The notes: generated by a model not told the origin, from the letters alone. Counted from the stretch's first letter, positions 28,757 through 38,378 are shown. The stretch is DNA of 64,000 bases from Paracoccus sp. MA (GCF_020990385.1 NZ_CP087597.1:16001-80000), one strand, 5' to 3'. Numbers and translations are program-made.

Positions 28757-30382
28757 ATGATCGGAAAACACGGCGCTTGCCGCGACATCCTTCTGCGCGC
28801 CCTGCCGCACCGCATCCTGGCCGCGGCGCTGGCGCTTCTGCTGGCCCCCGCCCTGCCCGCCGCGGCGCAGGACCGGCTGGCGGCGGGCGAAAGCCTGGCG
28901 CTGCGGCTCGACCCGGCCAGGCCGGTGCAGCTGCGCATCGAGGCCCCGCCCGGCAGCTATCTGGCCGGCCGGATCGAGGCCGGGGCGCAGCCGGTCGATG
29001 CCGCGCTGCTGACCGCAGAGGGCGCGCATTTCCGCCAGCTGGCGCAGCAGGACCGCGGCGCCATCCGCTTCCAGGCGATGAGCGAGGGCGAGGCGATGAT
29101 CCTGCGCCTGTCGGGGGCCGGCGAAACCCGGGTGGCGCTGGACCAGCTGGTCGCCCCCGCCGACCTGCAGCCGCCGGCGCCGGACTATCTCAGCCCGCGC
29201 ATGGCGGCGCTGGCCGAGACGCTGGCCCAGGGCGGCGACACGGCCGGGTTCTGGCGCGCCGTCGCGGCCGAGGGCACGCCGCTGGTCGAGGAGGCCGAGG
29301 CCGGCGAGGTCGTCCTGACCTTTCTGTGGCGCGGGGCGCAGCGCAATGTCCGGCTGTTCGGCGGCCCGTCGAGCGATCACGACTGGCTCGACCGGCTGGG
29401 CGACAGCGACGTCTGGTTCAAGAGCTTCCGCGTGCCGCGCGCGACCCGGCTGTCCTACAAGCTGGCGCCCGACGTGCCCGACCTGCCCGGCAATGCCCGG
29501 GCGCGGCGCATGGCCATCCTGGCCACGGCGCAGATGGACCCGCTGAACCGCCATCCCTGGCCCGCAGAGGCGCCCGACCGCTTCAACCAGCACGCGACGC
29601 TTACCCTGCCGCAAGCGCCGCCGCAGCCAGGCACCCCGCCCGCGCCCGAGGCCGATCCGGCCATGCGGCGGGTCGTCTTCGACAGCCCGACCCTGGGCAA
29701 CAGCCGCGAGCTGCTGATCGCGCATCCGCGCGATTTCGACCCCGCCGATCCGCGTCTGGTGCTGGCGCTGATCTTCGACGGCGAGCGGGCGCTGGCCGAG
29801 ATGCAGGCGCCGCAGATGCTGGACACGCTGACGCGGCAGGGCCGGCTGCCGCCGGTGCTGGCGGTGCTGATCCCCTCGATCGACGGCATGACCCGGGCGC
29901 GCGAGCTGCCCGGCAACGACGCCTTCGCCGACGCGCTGGCCGATGAGCTGCTGCCGCTGATCGCGGTCGAGACCGGCATCACCCCCGACCCGGCCCGCAC
30001 CGTGCTGGCCGGGGCCAGCTATGGCGGGCTGGCCGCCGCCACCGTCGCGCTGCGCCGGTCCGACCGTTTCGGCAATGCCCTGTCCATGTCGGGCTCGTTC
30101 TGGTGGGCGCCGCAGGGCTCGGCCAGCGACGGCACGCCGCATGTCGCGGCCGAATTCGCCGCGCGCGAGCGCCTGCCGATCCGCTTCTTCCTCAGCGCCG
30201 GCAGTTTCGAGACCTCGCGCCATGGCGGAGACGGCATCCTGCAGACCTCGCGCAGCCTGCGCGACATCCTGCTGCTCAAGGGCTATGCGGTCGACTGGCG
30301 CGAATATGCCGGCGGGCACGATTATCTGGTCTGGCGCGGCGCGCTGGCGGACGGGCTGATCGCGCTGTTCGGCGCGCGCTAG
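28757..30382 (+). CDS. Enterochelin esterase-like periplasmic hydrolase (Fes/IroD family)
   Basis: A 541-aa exported protein. After a signal peptide (hydrophobic run ending LPAAAQ near residue 38) comes an enterochelin-esterase N-terminal-like domain with NVRLFGG, SDVWFKSFRVP, RLSYKL and ILATAQMDPLN. The C-terminal alpha/beta hydrolase has the nucleophile elbow AGASYGGLAA and the catalytic His in YAGGHDYLVWR. The family opens the trilactone of ferric enterobactin-like siderophores. I start at ATG 28757 for the signal peptide; no clear ribosome site is visible. No siderophore receptor or transporter gene lies nearby, so the substrate is open. Confidence 0.85.
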   Translation: MIGKHGACRDILLRALPHRILAAALALLLAPALPAAAQDRLAAGESLALRLDPARPVQLRIEAPPGSYLAGRIEAGAQPVDAALLTAEGAHFRQLAQQDRGAIRFQAMSEGEAMILRLSGAGETRVALDQLVAPADLQPPAPDYLSPRMAALAETLAQGGDTAGFWRAVAAEGTPLVEEAEAGEVVLTFLWRGAQRNVRLFGGPSSDHDWLDRLGDSDVWFKSFRVPRATRLSYKLAPDVPDLPGNARARRMAILATAQMDPLNRHPWPAEAPDRFNQHATLTLPQAPPQPGTPPAPEADPAMRRVVFDSPTLGNSRELLIAHPRDFDPADPRLVLALIFDGERALAEMQAPQMLDTLTRQGRLPPVLAVLIPSIDGMTRARELPGNDAFADALADELLPLIAVETGITPDPARTVLAGASYGGLAAATVALRRSDRFGNALSMSGSFWWAPQGSASDGTPHVAAEFAARERLPIRFFLSAGSFETSRHGGDGILQTSRSLRDILLLKGYAVDWREYAGGHDYLVWRGALADGLIALFGAR

Positions 30383-30538
30383 GCGGCAGGCAAGCTTCCA
30401 AGGCGAAGGGTCAGGACCGGCCGGAAGGGCGCGCGTCATCCGGGCAACGCCCTTCCCGCACGCCCGGGTTCGCGCGGCGATCTTCCCGGGACGTGACGCC
30501 GGCCCCGGATGCAGCCCTTGCCCGCGCCGCGGCGGGGG

Positions 30539-30721
30539 TCAGCCCTTGTGTTCGGGCTTGCCCTTGCGCTTGGTGGCAGCCAGCTCCTCCAGCTGCTTTT
30601 CGCTCATCGATTCATACATATCCCGCGAGGCGTCGCGCAGTTCGCTTTTGCTGGTCTCGCCGCGCTTGGCGGCAAGGGCCGCGCCGGCCGCCTTCTGCTG
30701 CGCCTTGGACTTGGCAGGCAT
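30539..30721 (-). CDS. DUF3008 small protein
   Basis: A 60-aa, very charged protein starting MPAKSKAQQKAAGAALAAKR and continuing with a DMYESMSEKQLEELAATK segment. This matches the DUF3008 family of small proteins of unknown function, often linked to stress or stationary phase. GGAGG lies upstream of ATG 30721. Single-gene unit. Confidence 0.85.
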   Translation of the reverse strand: MPAKSKAQQKAAGAALAAKRGETSKSELRDASRDMYESMSEKQLEELAATKRKGKPEHKG

Positions 30722-30817
30722 GGTCTCGTCCTCCGGATTGCCGCGGCTTCGGAAATGGCCCGAAGCCTTCCGCGAAAGAAACCGCCCGCGGCCCGTCATG
30801 TTCCCGCCGCACCGCGC

Positions 30818-30883
30818 TGAGACAGGGGATTCGGGTCCGGGCGGGGGTGTGACCTCTGGCACACAGGCGGCGCACCTGTCTCA
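30818..30883. repeat. Nested long inverted repeat (structured leader candidate)
   Basis: TGAGACAGG (30818-30826) is perfectly complementary to CCTGTCTCA (30875-30883). Inside it GTGTG (30847-30851) pairs with CACAC (30860-30864). It lies between the divergent DUF3008 and 57-aa genes, about 70 nt before the latter. There is no T-run, so it does not look like a terminator. Confidence 0.5.
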
Positions 30884-30951
30884 AAGGCGAACTTCCGCGA
30901 CTCGGCGCAAGCGCGCAAGGTGCTGGTATGGAAGGAGGAAGGGACAGGCAA

Positions 30952-31128
30952 ATGAAACGCACGGTCACCCTTACAGGCCGCAAGGGCGCGCTGGTTTCCG
31001 GCGAATACGAGGTCGTCGGCGACACGATCCGGGTTTCCTACGCAGGGCACGAAAGATGCGTGCGGATCGACGGCGGCTCGGTGGACCATCTCGCGCAATC
31101 ACTGCTGCGGGATCTTTGGCTGGAATGA
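30952..31128 (+). CDS. Small hypothetical protein (57 aa)
   Basis: Not recognised. The sequence has alternating beta-strand-like segments (KRTVTLTGRKGALVSGEYEV, DTIRVSYAG) and a short C-terminal helix. I prefer ATG 30952, with AAGGGA 7 nt upstream, over ATG 30928, which overlaps the ribosome site AAGGAGG. It follows the structured inverted repeat at 30818-30883. Confidence 0.55.
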   Translation: MKRTVTLTGRKGALVSGEYEVVGDTIRVSYAGHERCVRIDGGSVDHLAQSLLRDLWLE

Positions 31129-31273
31129 CGCAGGCCGGCTGAGCGTCGCGGGCGCGCACCGCTCGCAGGCCCCTGGGCCACCCTGCCGTGGCGGCGGAAA
31201 GCGCATCAGCGCCCCTTCCGCCCTGCCGCGATTTCATGCGAGAATCCGCAAGGACAGGCGGACGAGGGACTGA

Positions 31274-31906
31274 ATGACGGCGACGATACCGGCAAGACTG
31301 ACCCGCGCGGGCCTGGTTGCGACCGCGCGCATCCTCATCAGCCTGCGCGCCATCGACCTGCCGCCGCCGGGCGGCGCGCCGCGCATCCTGGTCGCGAACC
31401 ATGTCAGCCATGCCGATTTCGTGGCGCTGTGGTCGGCGCTGCCGAAGCCGCACCGGCTGCGCACCCGCCCGGTCGCCGGCGCCGATTACTGGGAACGCTC
31501 GGCCATCCGCCGCTGGATCGCCCATCAGGTGTTCCGCGCCGTGCTGATCGACCGCGACCCCGCCAGCCGCCGCGCCGATCCCGTCGAGACCGTGGCCGAG
31601 GTGCTGCGCGGCGGCGAGGACGTGATCTTCTTTCCCGAGGGCACGCGCAACCTGACCGACGCCCGGCTGCTGCCGCTGAAATCCGGCATCTACCACTTGG
31701 CCCGCGCCGTCCCCGAGGCCGAGATCGTGCCGGCCTGGATCCTGAATCTCGACCGCATCCTGCCCAAGGGCGCCTTCCTGCCGGTGCCGCTGAACTGCGC
31801 CGTGCGCTTCGGCAGCCCGATGCGGGTCGAGACCGGCGAGAGCCGCGAGGATTTCCTGCAACGCCTCGCCGCCGCGATGCTGGCGCTGGCCGAGGCGAAA
31901 GGCTGA
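31274..31906 (+). CDS. 1-acyl-glycerol-3-phosphate acyltransferase-like (PlsC family)
   Basis: A 210-aa membrane-associated acyltransferase. The catalytic H-x4-D is in ANHVSHADFVALWS and the substrate motif is IFFPEGTRN. It lacks the longer N-terminus of the housekeeping PlsC. It is the first gene of a lipid trio with a CdsA-like and a CDP-alcohol transferase gene, 3 nt before the second. It probably acylates a lysophosphatidic-acid-like acceptor. Confidence 0.88.
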   Translation: MTATIPARLTRAGLVATARILISLRAIDLPPPGGAPRILVANHVSHADFVALWSALPKPHRLRTRPVAGADYWERSAIRRWIAHQVFRAVLIDRDPASRRADPVETVAEVLRGGEDVIFFPEGTRNLTDARLLPLKSGIYHLARAVPEAEIVPAWILNLDRILPKGAFLPVPLNCAVRFGSPMRVETGESREDFLQRLAAAMLALAEAKG

Positions 31907-31909
31907 TCC

Positions 31910-32848
31910 ATGGACCGTTTTCATTCCCCCTCGGCCTTCTTCTTCTACGGGCTCTTCGCCTTCCTGATCCTGGCCTCGCTGGTGGCGCGGATGCTGATCC
32001 GCTCGGGGCGCGTCGCCGGGCCGACGGCGCAGAACCTCGCCGACCGCATCCGCGCCTGGTGGGTGATGATCGGCGTGCTGGCGCTGATCTTCACCCTGGG
32101 CGCCGGGGCGATCACGCTGTTCTTCGCGCTCTGCTCGATGGCGGCGCTGCGCGAATTCGCCACCATCACCCACACCCGGCGCGACGACCATGACGGGCTG
32201 GCCATCGCCTTCTACCTGATCCTGCCACTGCAATACCTGCTGGTCTATTTCCACGTGCCGGTCTTTGCCGCGCTGCTGATCCCGGTCTACAGCTTCCTGC
32301 TCTTGCCGGTCGTGACCGTGTTCAAGGGCGAGGTGCAGGGCTTCCTGACCCGGGTGTCAGAGACGCAATGGGGGCTGATGGTCTGCGTCTATTGCGTCTC
32401 GCATATCCCGGCGATCCTGACGCTGGACATTCCCGACTATCGCTACAGCGCCTTCACGCTGGTCGCCTGGCTGATCCTGGTGGTGCAGGCCTCAGACGTG
32501 CTGCAATATGTCTGGGGCAAGAGCATCGGCCGGCACCTGCTCGCCCCGCGCGTCTCGCCCTCGAAGACGGTCGAGGGGCTGGTCGGCGGCGTGCTCAGCG
32601 CCAGCGCGCTGGGTGTGGCGCTGACGCCCTTCACGCCGTTCCGCTGGTGGGAGGCGGGGCTGATCGCGCTGACCGTGACCACCTTCGGCTTCTTCGGCGG
32701 GCTGATCATGTCGGCGATCAAGCGCGACCGCGGCGTCAAGGACTGGGGCACGCTGGTGCAGGGGCATGGGGGCATCCTCGACCGGCTGGACAGCCTGGTG
32801 TTCTCGGCCCCGATCTTTCTGCACATTCTGGCATGGGGGTGGATGTGA
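31910..32848 (+). CDS. CDP-diglyceride synthetase-like protein (CdsA/YnbB family)
   Basis: A 312-aa integral membrane protein with about eight helices. It ends in a family-type signature, RVSPSKTVEGLVGGVLSAS, followed by a GLIMSAIKRDRGVKDWG segment and GHGGILDRLDSLVFS, the CTP-dependent cytidylyltransferase motif. It would make CDP-diacylglycerol or an analogue. Gene order with a CDP-alcohol transferase resembles E. coli ynbB-ynbA, suggesting a paralogue rather than the housekeeping cdsA. Confidence 0.88.
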   Translation: MDRFHSPSAFFFYGLFAFLILASLVARMLIRSGRVAGPTAQNLADRIRAWWVMIGVLALIFTLGAGAITLFFALCSMAALREFATITHTRRDDHDGLAIAFYLILPLQYLLVYFHVPVFAALLIPVYSFLLLPVVTVFKGEVQGFLTRVSETQWGLMVCVYCVSHIPAILTLDIPDYRYSAFTLVAWLILVVQASDVLQYVWGKSIGRHLLAPRVSPSKTVEGLVGGVLSASALGVALTPFTPFRWWEAGLIALTVTTFGFFGGLIMSAIKRDRGVKDWGTLVQGHGGILDRLDSLVFSAPIFLHILAWGWM

Positions 32849-33492
32849 CCGAGGATTTCAGCCGGCGGCCGATCGCCAGCCGCAACACGAAATGGGCCGC
32901 CCATGTCACCCGGCGGCTGGTCGAGAAGGGCGTGGCCCCGAACCGCATCTCGGCCGGCTCGGTGCTGGCAGCGGCGCTGTCGGGCGGGGCCTTCGCCCTG
33001 TCCGCGCTGGTCGGGCCGGGCTGGGCGGCGGGGCTTCTGCTGGTGCTGGGCGCGGCCTTCTGCCAGCTGCGGCTGCTCTGCAACCTCTTCGACGGGCTGG
33101 TGGCGGTCGAGGGCGGCATGGGCACGCCGGACGGCGCCTTCTGGAACGAGGTGCCGGACCGGCTCTCGGACCTGATGATCCTTGCCGGCTTCGGCCTGGC
33201 GGCGGGTTGGCCGGCGCTGGGGCTGCTGGCCGGGGCGCTGGCGATCCTGACCGCATACCTGCGCGAATTCGGCCGCGCCTCGGGGCTCGGCTCGGATTTC
33301 TCGGGCCCGGGGGCCAAGGCGCACCGCATGGCCGCCGTGACGCTGGGCGCGCTGGCGCAGACCGGCGCCTGGATCGCCGGCGCGGGCTGGCCGGTGCTGG
33401 CCTGGGCGCTGGGGCTGGTGCTGGCGCTGACGGTGGCGACGATCATCCGCCGCAGCCGGCGCATCCTGTGCGGGCTGGCCGGCGGGGCGTGA
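32833..33492 (+). CDS. CDP-alcohol phosphatidyltransferase family protein, YnbA-like with altered motif
   Basis: A 219-aa membrane protein of the CDP-alcohol transferase family. The signature region is CNLFDGLVAVEGG followed by GAFWNEVPDRLSD. Compared with D-x2-D-G-x2-A-R...G-x3-D-x3-D, the first and third acids are Asn and the Arg is Val. As I remember it, E. coli YnbA also has Asn at the first and third positions. Start is ATG 32833 or GTG 32845; the latter makes a GTGA overlap with the CdsA-like gene. Whether it is a normal transferase is uncertain. Confidence 0.78.
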   Translation: MGVDVTEDFSRRPIASRNTKWAAHVTRRLVEKGVAPNRISAGSVLAAALSGGAFALSALVGPGWAAGLLLVLGAAFCQLRLLCNLFDGLVAVEGGMGTPDGAFWNEVPDRLSDLMILAGFGLAAGWPALGLLAGALAILTAYLREFGRASGLGSDFSGPGAKAHRMAAVTLGALAQTGAWIAGAGWPVLAWALGLVLALTVATIIRRSRRILCGLAGGA

Positions 33493-33598
33493 AATCGGGG
33501 GTGGTCGCCGCCGTCCAGCGTGATAAGGGATAACCTCGCCAATTCCTTCGTGATACTGGCCGCTCAGCACGGACAATCAGACGACAGAGAACCCAGCC

Positions 33599-35437
33599 AT
33601 GCCCGCATATCGTTCCCGCACCACCACCCACGGCCGCAACATGGCGGGGGCCCGTGGCCTCTGGCGTGCGACCGGGGTGAAGAACAGCGATTTCGGCAAG
33701 CCCATCATCGCCATCGTGAACAGCTTCACGCAGTTCGTGCCGGGCCATGTACATCTGAAGGACCTGGGCCAGATGGTCGCGCGCGAGGTCGAGGCGGCGG
33801 GCGGCATCGCCAAGGAATTCAACACCATCGCGGTCGATGACGGCATCGCCATGGGCCATGACGGGATGCTGTATTCCCTGCCCTCGCGCGAACTGATCGC
33901 CGACTCGGTCGAATACATGGTCAACGCGCATTGCGCCGACGCCATGGTCTGCATCTCGAACTGCGACAAGATCACGCCGGGCATGCTGATGGCGGCGATG
34001 CGGCTGAACATCCCGGCGATCTTCGTCTCGGGCGGGCCGATGGAGGCGGGCAAGGTCACGCTGGGCGACGGGCGCAAGGTCTCGCTGGACCTGGTGGACG
34101 CCATGGTCGCGGCGGCCGACGACAAGGTCTCGGACGCGGACCTTGCCGCCATCGAAGAGGCCGCCTGCCCGACCTGCGGCTCCTGCTCGGGCATGTTCAC
34201 CGCCAATTCCATGAACTGCCTCAGCGAGGCGCTCGGCCTGTCGCTGCCCGGCAACGGCTCGACGCTGGCCACCCATGCCTTGCGCAAGAACCTGTTCCTG
34301 GAAGCCGGCCGCCGCATCGTCGAGGTGACGCGCCGCCATTACGAACAGGACGACGCTTCGGTCCTGCCGCGCGCCATCGCCAGCAAGGCGGCGTTCCGGA
34401 ACGCCATGTCGCTGGACATCGCCATGGGCGGCTCGACCAATACCGTGCTGCACCTCCTGGCCATCGCGCAGGAAGGCGGGGTCGATTTCACCATGGACGA
34501 CATCGACGCGCTGTCGCGCAAGGTGCCCTGCCTCTGCAAGGTCGCGCCGAACACCGCCAACGTGCATATGGAGGACGTCCACCGCGCCGGCGGCATCATG
34601 GCGATCCTTGGGGAACTGGACCGCGCCGGGCTGATCGACCGCGACTGCCCGACCGTACATGCCCCCACCATCGGCGCCGCCATCGACCAATGGGACATCG
34701 CCCGCAGCAACGACCCAGCTGCGCGCGAGCTGTTCCTGGCCGCGCCGGGCGGCGTGCCGACGCAGGTCGCCTTCAGCCAGACGACGCTCTGGCCCGACCT
34801 GGACCTCGACCGCGAAAAGGGCGTGATCCGCTCGGCCAAGGCGCCGTTCTCCAAGGATGGCGGGCTGGCGGTGCTGAAGGGCAATATCGCGCTGGACGGC
34901 TGCATCGTGAAGACCGCGGGCGTGGACGAATCGATCCTGGTGTTTTCCGGCCGGGCCAAGGTCTATGAAAGCCAGGACGCCGCGGTGTCCGGCATCCTGA
35001 CCGGCAAGGTCGAGGCCGGCGACGTGGTGGTCATCCGCTACGAAGGCCCCAAGGGCGGGCCGGGCATGCAGGAGATGCTGTATCCGACCAGCTACCTGAA
35101 ATCGAAAGGGCTGGGCAAGGCCTGCGCGCTGATCACCGACGGCCGTTTCTCGGGCGGCACCTCGGGCCTTTCCATCGGCCATGTCAGCCCCGAGGCGGCG
35201 GCCGGCGGCACCATCGGCCTGGTGCGCGACGGCGACCTGATCGAGATCGACATCCCCAACCGCTCGATCCGGCTGGCGGTGCCCGAGGACGAGCTGGCCG
35301 CGCGCCGCGCCGAGCAGGACGCCAAGGGCTGGAAGCCCGCGCAGCCGCGCCAGCGCCAGGTCTCGGCGGCGCTCAAGGTCTATGCGCAATTCGCCGCCTC
35401 GGCCGACAAGGGCGCGGTGCGCATCCTGCCCGACTGA
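33599..35437 (+). CDS. ilvD: Dihydroxy-acid dehydratase (IlvD)
   Basis: A 612-aa iron-sulfur dehydratase of branched-chain amino acid and pantothenate synthesis. It converts 2,3-dihydroxy-isovalerate or -methylvalerate to the 2-keto acid. Cluster cysteines lie in [14 protein letters not shown] and in [19 protein letters not shown]; the N-terminal [19 protein letters not shown] and C-terminal [20 protein letters not shown] blocks are typical. The length is normal. The 106-bp leader shows no obvious attenuator peptide. Confidence 0.96.
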   Translation: MPAYRSRTTTHGRNMAGARGLWRATGVKNSDFGKPIIAIVNSFTQFVPGHVHLKDLGQMVAREVEAAGGIAKEFNTIAVDDGIAMGHDGMLYSLPSRELIADSVEYMVNAHCADAMVCISNCDKITPGMLMAAMRLNIPAIFVSGGPMEAGKVTLGDGRKVSLDLVDAMVAAADDKVSDADLAAIEEAACPTCGSCSGMFTANSMNCLSEALGLSLPGNGSTLATHALRKNLFLEAGRRIVEVTRRHYEQDDASVLPRAIASKAAFRNAMSLDIAMGGSTNTVLHLLAIAQEGGVDFTMDDIDALSRKVPCLCKVAPNTANVHMEDVHRAGGIMAILGELDRAGLIDRDCPTVHAPTIGAAIDQWDIARSNDPAARELFLAAPGGVPTQVAFSQTTLWPDLDLDREKGVIRSAKAPFSKDGGLAVLKGNIALDGCIVKTAGVDESILVFSGRAKVYESQDAAVSGILTGKVEAGDVVVIRYEGPKGGPGMQEMLYPTSYLKSKGLGKACALITDGRFSGGTSGLSIGHVSPEAAAGGTIGLVRDGDLIEIDIPNRSIRLAVPEDELAARRAEQDAKGWKPAQPRQRQVSAALKVYAQFAASADKGAVRILPD

Positions 35438-35466
35438 GGACGGCTGCCCCGGCAGCGCCGTTCTCG
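35438..35466 (+). terminator. Possible weak terminator after ilvD
   Basis: ACGGCTGCC, a 2-nt loop and GGCAGCGCCGT form a bulged stem at 35440-35461, followed only by TTCTC. It lies right after the ilvD stop, so termination is plausible but the T-tract is poor. Confidence 0.35.
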
Positions 35467-35528
35467 GGTCCATGCCGCCCGAGCCCCTCGCGCAGGGCCG
35501 GGCGCCGATCCGCCCCGGGGGACCGGCT

Positions 35529-36461
35529 TCAGGGCAGCGGGATATGTTCGTCGCGGTCGGTGGGCGGCAGGTCGAACAGCCCCTGCCCCCAATTCGCGGC
35601 GCGCCATTGTTCCTTGGCATGTTCGATGCGCTCGCGCGACGAGGCGACGAAGTTCCACCAGATGAAGCGCGGCCCGTTCAGCGTCGCGCCCCCCAGCGCC
35701 ATCAGCCGCGCGCCCCGCGGCCCGGCGGCGACGGTGATGCGGTCGCCGGGGCGGAACACCATCATCCGCCCGGATTCGAATTCCTGCCCGGCGATGCCGA
35801 CCGAGCCCTGGGTGATGTAGAGCCCGCGATCCTCGTGATCGTCGGGCAGCGGAAAGCGCGCGCCGGGCGCCAGCGTCACGTCCAGATAGAAGGTCTCGGA
35901 ATACAGCGTCGCCGGCGCCCGCTCGCCATAGGCATGGCCCAGGATCAGCCTGGCATGCACGCCCTCGGCCTCGATCTCGGGCAGCGCCTCCTTGCCGTGA
36001 TGCTCGAAGATCGGCGCCATGTCCTCGCGATCCTCGGGCAGGGCGATCCAGGTCTGGATGCCGAACAGCCCGTGCGGCCCGGCGCGGCCCGCGGCCGAGG
36101 TGCGCTCGGAATGGGTCACGCCCCGGCCCGCCACCATCCAGTTGACCGCGCCGGGCAGGATCACCTGATCGCTGCCGATGCTGTCGCGGTGATGGAAATC
36201 GCCGCGATAGAGATAGGTCACCGTGCCCAGCCCGATATGCGGATGCGGGCGGATGTCGATGCCCTGCCCGGTCAGGAACTCGGCCGGCCCGGCCTGGTCG
36301 AAGAAGATGAACGGCCCGACCATCTGCCGCTTCGGCGCGGGCAGGGCCCGGCGCACCTCGAAGCCGCCGATGTCGCGGGCCCGCGGGATGATCAGCGTCT
36401 CGATCTGGTCCATGCCGGCCGCATCGGGGCAGCCGGGGGTCAGGGCGGGGTTCCAGCTCAT
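35529..36461 (-). CDS. Pirin family protein
   Basis: A 310-aa bicupin. The N-terminal pirin domain has the metal-site block IDIRPHPHIGLGTVTYLYRG followed by FHHRD, and GRGVTHSER. The C-terminal cupin follows from about residue 190. Bacterial pirins include quercetinase-type dioxygenases and redox-linked regulators; the role here is unknown. AAGGAGAGG precedes ATG 36461. It lies downstream of gntK in the same direction. Confidence 0.9.
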   Translation of the reverse strand: MSWNPALTPGCPDAAGMDQIETLIIPRARDIGGFEVRRALPAPKRQMVGPFIFFDQAGPAEFLTGQGIDIRPHPHIGLGTVTYLYRGDFHHRDSIGSDQVILPGAVNWMVAGRGVTHSERTSAAGRAGPHGLFGIQTWIALPEDREDMAPIFEHHGKEALPEIEAEGVHARLILGHAYGERAPATLYSETFYLDVTLAPGARFPLPDDHEDRGLYITQGSVGIAGQEFESGRMMVFRPGDRITVAAGPRGARLMALGGATLNGPRFIWWNFVASSRERIEHAKEQWRAANWGQGLFDLPPTDRDEHIPLP

Positions 36462-36489
36462 TGCGGCCTCTCCTTCTTCCTGCCGCGAT

Positions 36490-37014
36490 TCAGCCGTCCA
36501 GTTCCAGCAGGCGCAGCGCCTCGCGCAGCTGATCCTCGACCGACAGGGCCATGTCGACCACCACGCCGTCCTCGTCGGCGGCCAGCGGCTCCAGCGTCGC
36601 CAGTTGCGAATCCAGCAGCTTGGCGGGAAAGAAATGCCCCGCGCGATGCGAGAGCCGGCTTTCCAGCAGCGCGCGCGTGCCATGCACGTGCAGGAAGCGC
36701 ACGACCGGCGCCCCCTCGCGCAGGATGTCGCGATAGGCCCGCTTCAGCGACGAGCAGCCCATGACCGAGGACTGGCCGCGCGCCTCGTTGCGGGCGATCT
36801 CGGCGGCCAGCGCCCGCAGCCAGGGCGCGCGGTCGTCGTCGTCCAGCGGAATGCCGGCGCGCATCTTGGCGACATTGGCCTCGGGGTGGAAGCTGTCGCC
36901 CTCGACGAAGGGCCAGCCCAGATGCCGGGCCAGCGCCTCGCCCGTGGTGCTTTTCCCGCAGCCCGAGACGCCCATCACCACGATATGCTGCACCGCGCCC
37001 TTCACAGCAGCCAC
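36490..37014 (-). CDS. gntK: Gluconokinase
   Basis: A 174-aa P-loop kinase phosphorylating gluconate to 6-phosphogluconate. Walker A is GVSGCGKST at residue 16, followed by GWPFVEGDSFHPEANVAKM, PLDDDDRAPWL and SSLKRAYRDILR, all typical of GntK. It overlaps the gntP stop by 13 nt and is cotranscribed with it. Confidence 0.94.
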   Translation of the reverse strand: MAAVKGAVQHIVVMGVSGCGKSTTGEALARHLGWPFVEGDSFHPEANVAKMRAGIPLDDDDRAPWLRALAAEIARNEARGQSSVMGCSSLKRAYRDILREGAPVVRFLHVHGTRALLESRLSHRAGHFFPAKLLDSQLATLEPLAADEDGVVVDMALSVEDQLREALRLLELDG

Positions 37015-38378
37015 CAGCCGATCAGCGCGAAGCCGAAGGCGATGCTGCCCAGCAGCGTCTCCATCACCGTCCAGGTCTTCAGCGTGGTCTTTTCGTCCAT
37101 CTCCAGGAACCGCCCGACCAGCCAGAAGCCCGAATCGTTGAAATGGCTCAGCACCGTGGCGCCGCCGGCGATGGCCACCACCAGGAAACAGCGGTCGAAT
37201 TCGGAAAGCCCCGTGGTCGCCGCCACCGTGGGCGCGATCAGCCCGGCGGTGGTGGTCAGCGCTACCGTAGCCGAGCCCTGCGCCACCCGCAGCGCCATCG
37301 AGATGACGAAGGCCGCGACGATCAGCGGCATGCCCACCGCGTCGAGGCTGGAGGCCAGCGCCTCGCCGATGCCGCTGGCGCGCAGCACGCCGCCGAACAT
37401 GCCGCCCGCGCCGGTGACCAGGATGATGGCGCAGATCGGCGCCAGCGCGCCGTCCATGATCTTCTCGATCTCGGCCGCGCCGCGGCCCCGGCCCAGCAGC
37501 GCCATGGCGACCAGCACGGTGATGAGCAGCGCGATGGGCGTCTGCCCGATCAGCCGCAGGACCGTGACCCAGCCCGCACCGCCATCCACCACCCCGGCCG
37601 TCGCCAGCGTCCCCAGCCCGGTGTTCAGGAAGATCAGCACCAGCGGCAGCAGCAGCACCAGCATCACGGTGCCGAAGCTTGGCGGGATGCGGTCATGGCT
37701 GCTGTCGTCGACCGCGCCCAGGATCTGCGGGATCGGCAGCACGAAGCGCCGCCCGGCCCAAAGCCCGAACAGATAGCTGCCGAAGAACCAGGTCGGCAGC
37801 GCGACGACCAGCCCGACCAGCACCAGCAGGCCGATATCGGCCCCCAGCAGGTCGCCCGCCGCCACCGGCCCCGGATGCGGCGGCAGCAGCGCATGCATGG
37901 CCGCGAAGGCCCCCGCCGCCGGCAGCGCGTAAAGCAGCACCGAGCCGCCGAAGCGATAGGCTACGCTGAAGATGATCGGCAGCATCACCACCAGCCCGGC
38001 ATCGAAGAAGATCGGAAAGCCGAACAGCAGCGAGGCCACGCCCAGCGCAAAGGGTGCGCGCTCGGCGCCGAACTGGCCGATCAGCCGGTCCGCCAGCACC
38101 TGCGCGCCGCCGGTGATCTCCAGCAGCCGCCCGATCATGGCGCCAAAGCCCACCAGCAGGGCCACCGTGGCCAGGGTCGAGCCGAAGCCCTGCAGCAGCG
38201 TCGGGATCACGTCGGCCAGGGGAATGCCCGCGACCATGGCGGTCATCAGGCTGACCAGCACCAGCGAGACAAAGGCATGCAGCCGGAACCGCATGATCAG
38301 GACCAGCAGGACAAGCACCGCCGCCAGGGCGATGAACAACAGCATGGCCGTGCTGTAAGCGGGCTCGACAGAATTCAT
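37002..38378 (-). CDS. gntP: Gluconate:H+ symporter (GntP family)
   Basis: A 458-aa inner-membrane permease with about 12-13 helices, beginning after a short periplasmic N-terminus. Family blocks include GFGSTLATVALLVGFGAMIG, IFFDAGLVVMLPIIFS and ALLPPHPGPVAAG. With gntK it forms a gluconate uptake and activation operon. The LacI-type operator candidate lies about 85 nt upstream of the start. Confidence 0.92.
   Translation of the reverse strand: MNSVEPAYSTAMLLFIALAAVLVLLVLIMRFRLHAFVSLVLVSLMTAMVAGIPLADVIPTLLQGFGSTLATVALLVGFGAMIGRLLEITGGAQVLADRLIGQFGAERAPFALGVASLLFGFPIFFDAGLVVMLPIIFSVAYRFGGSVLLYALPAAGAFAAMHALLPPHPGPVAAGDLLGADIGLLVLVGLVVALPTWFFGSYLFGLWAGRRFVLPIPQILGAVDDSSHDRIPPSFGTVMLVLLLPLVLIFLNTGLGTLATAGVVDGGAGWVTVLRLIGQTPIALLITVLVAMALLGRGRGAAEIEKIMDGALAPICAIILVTGAGGMFGGVLRASGIGEALASSLDAVGMPLIVAAFVISMALRVAQGSATVALTTTAGLIAPTVAATTGLSEFDRCFLVVAIAGGATVLSHFNDSGFWLVGRFLEMDEKTTLKTWTVMETLLGSIAFGFALIGWWLL

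Noticed and set aside
28676..30439. A 587-codon minus-strand frame opposite the esterase gene.
   Set aside because: The plus-strand protein has a signal peptide and catalytic motifs; the opposite frame is Gln/Arg/Gly-rich with none.
33443..35620. A 725-codon minus-strand frame opposite ilvD.
   Set aside because: ilvD is unmistakable on the plus strand; the antisense frame has shadow-type composition and no motif.
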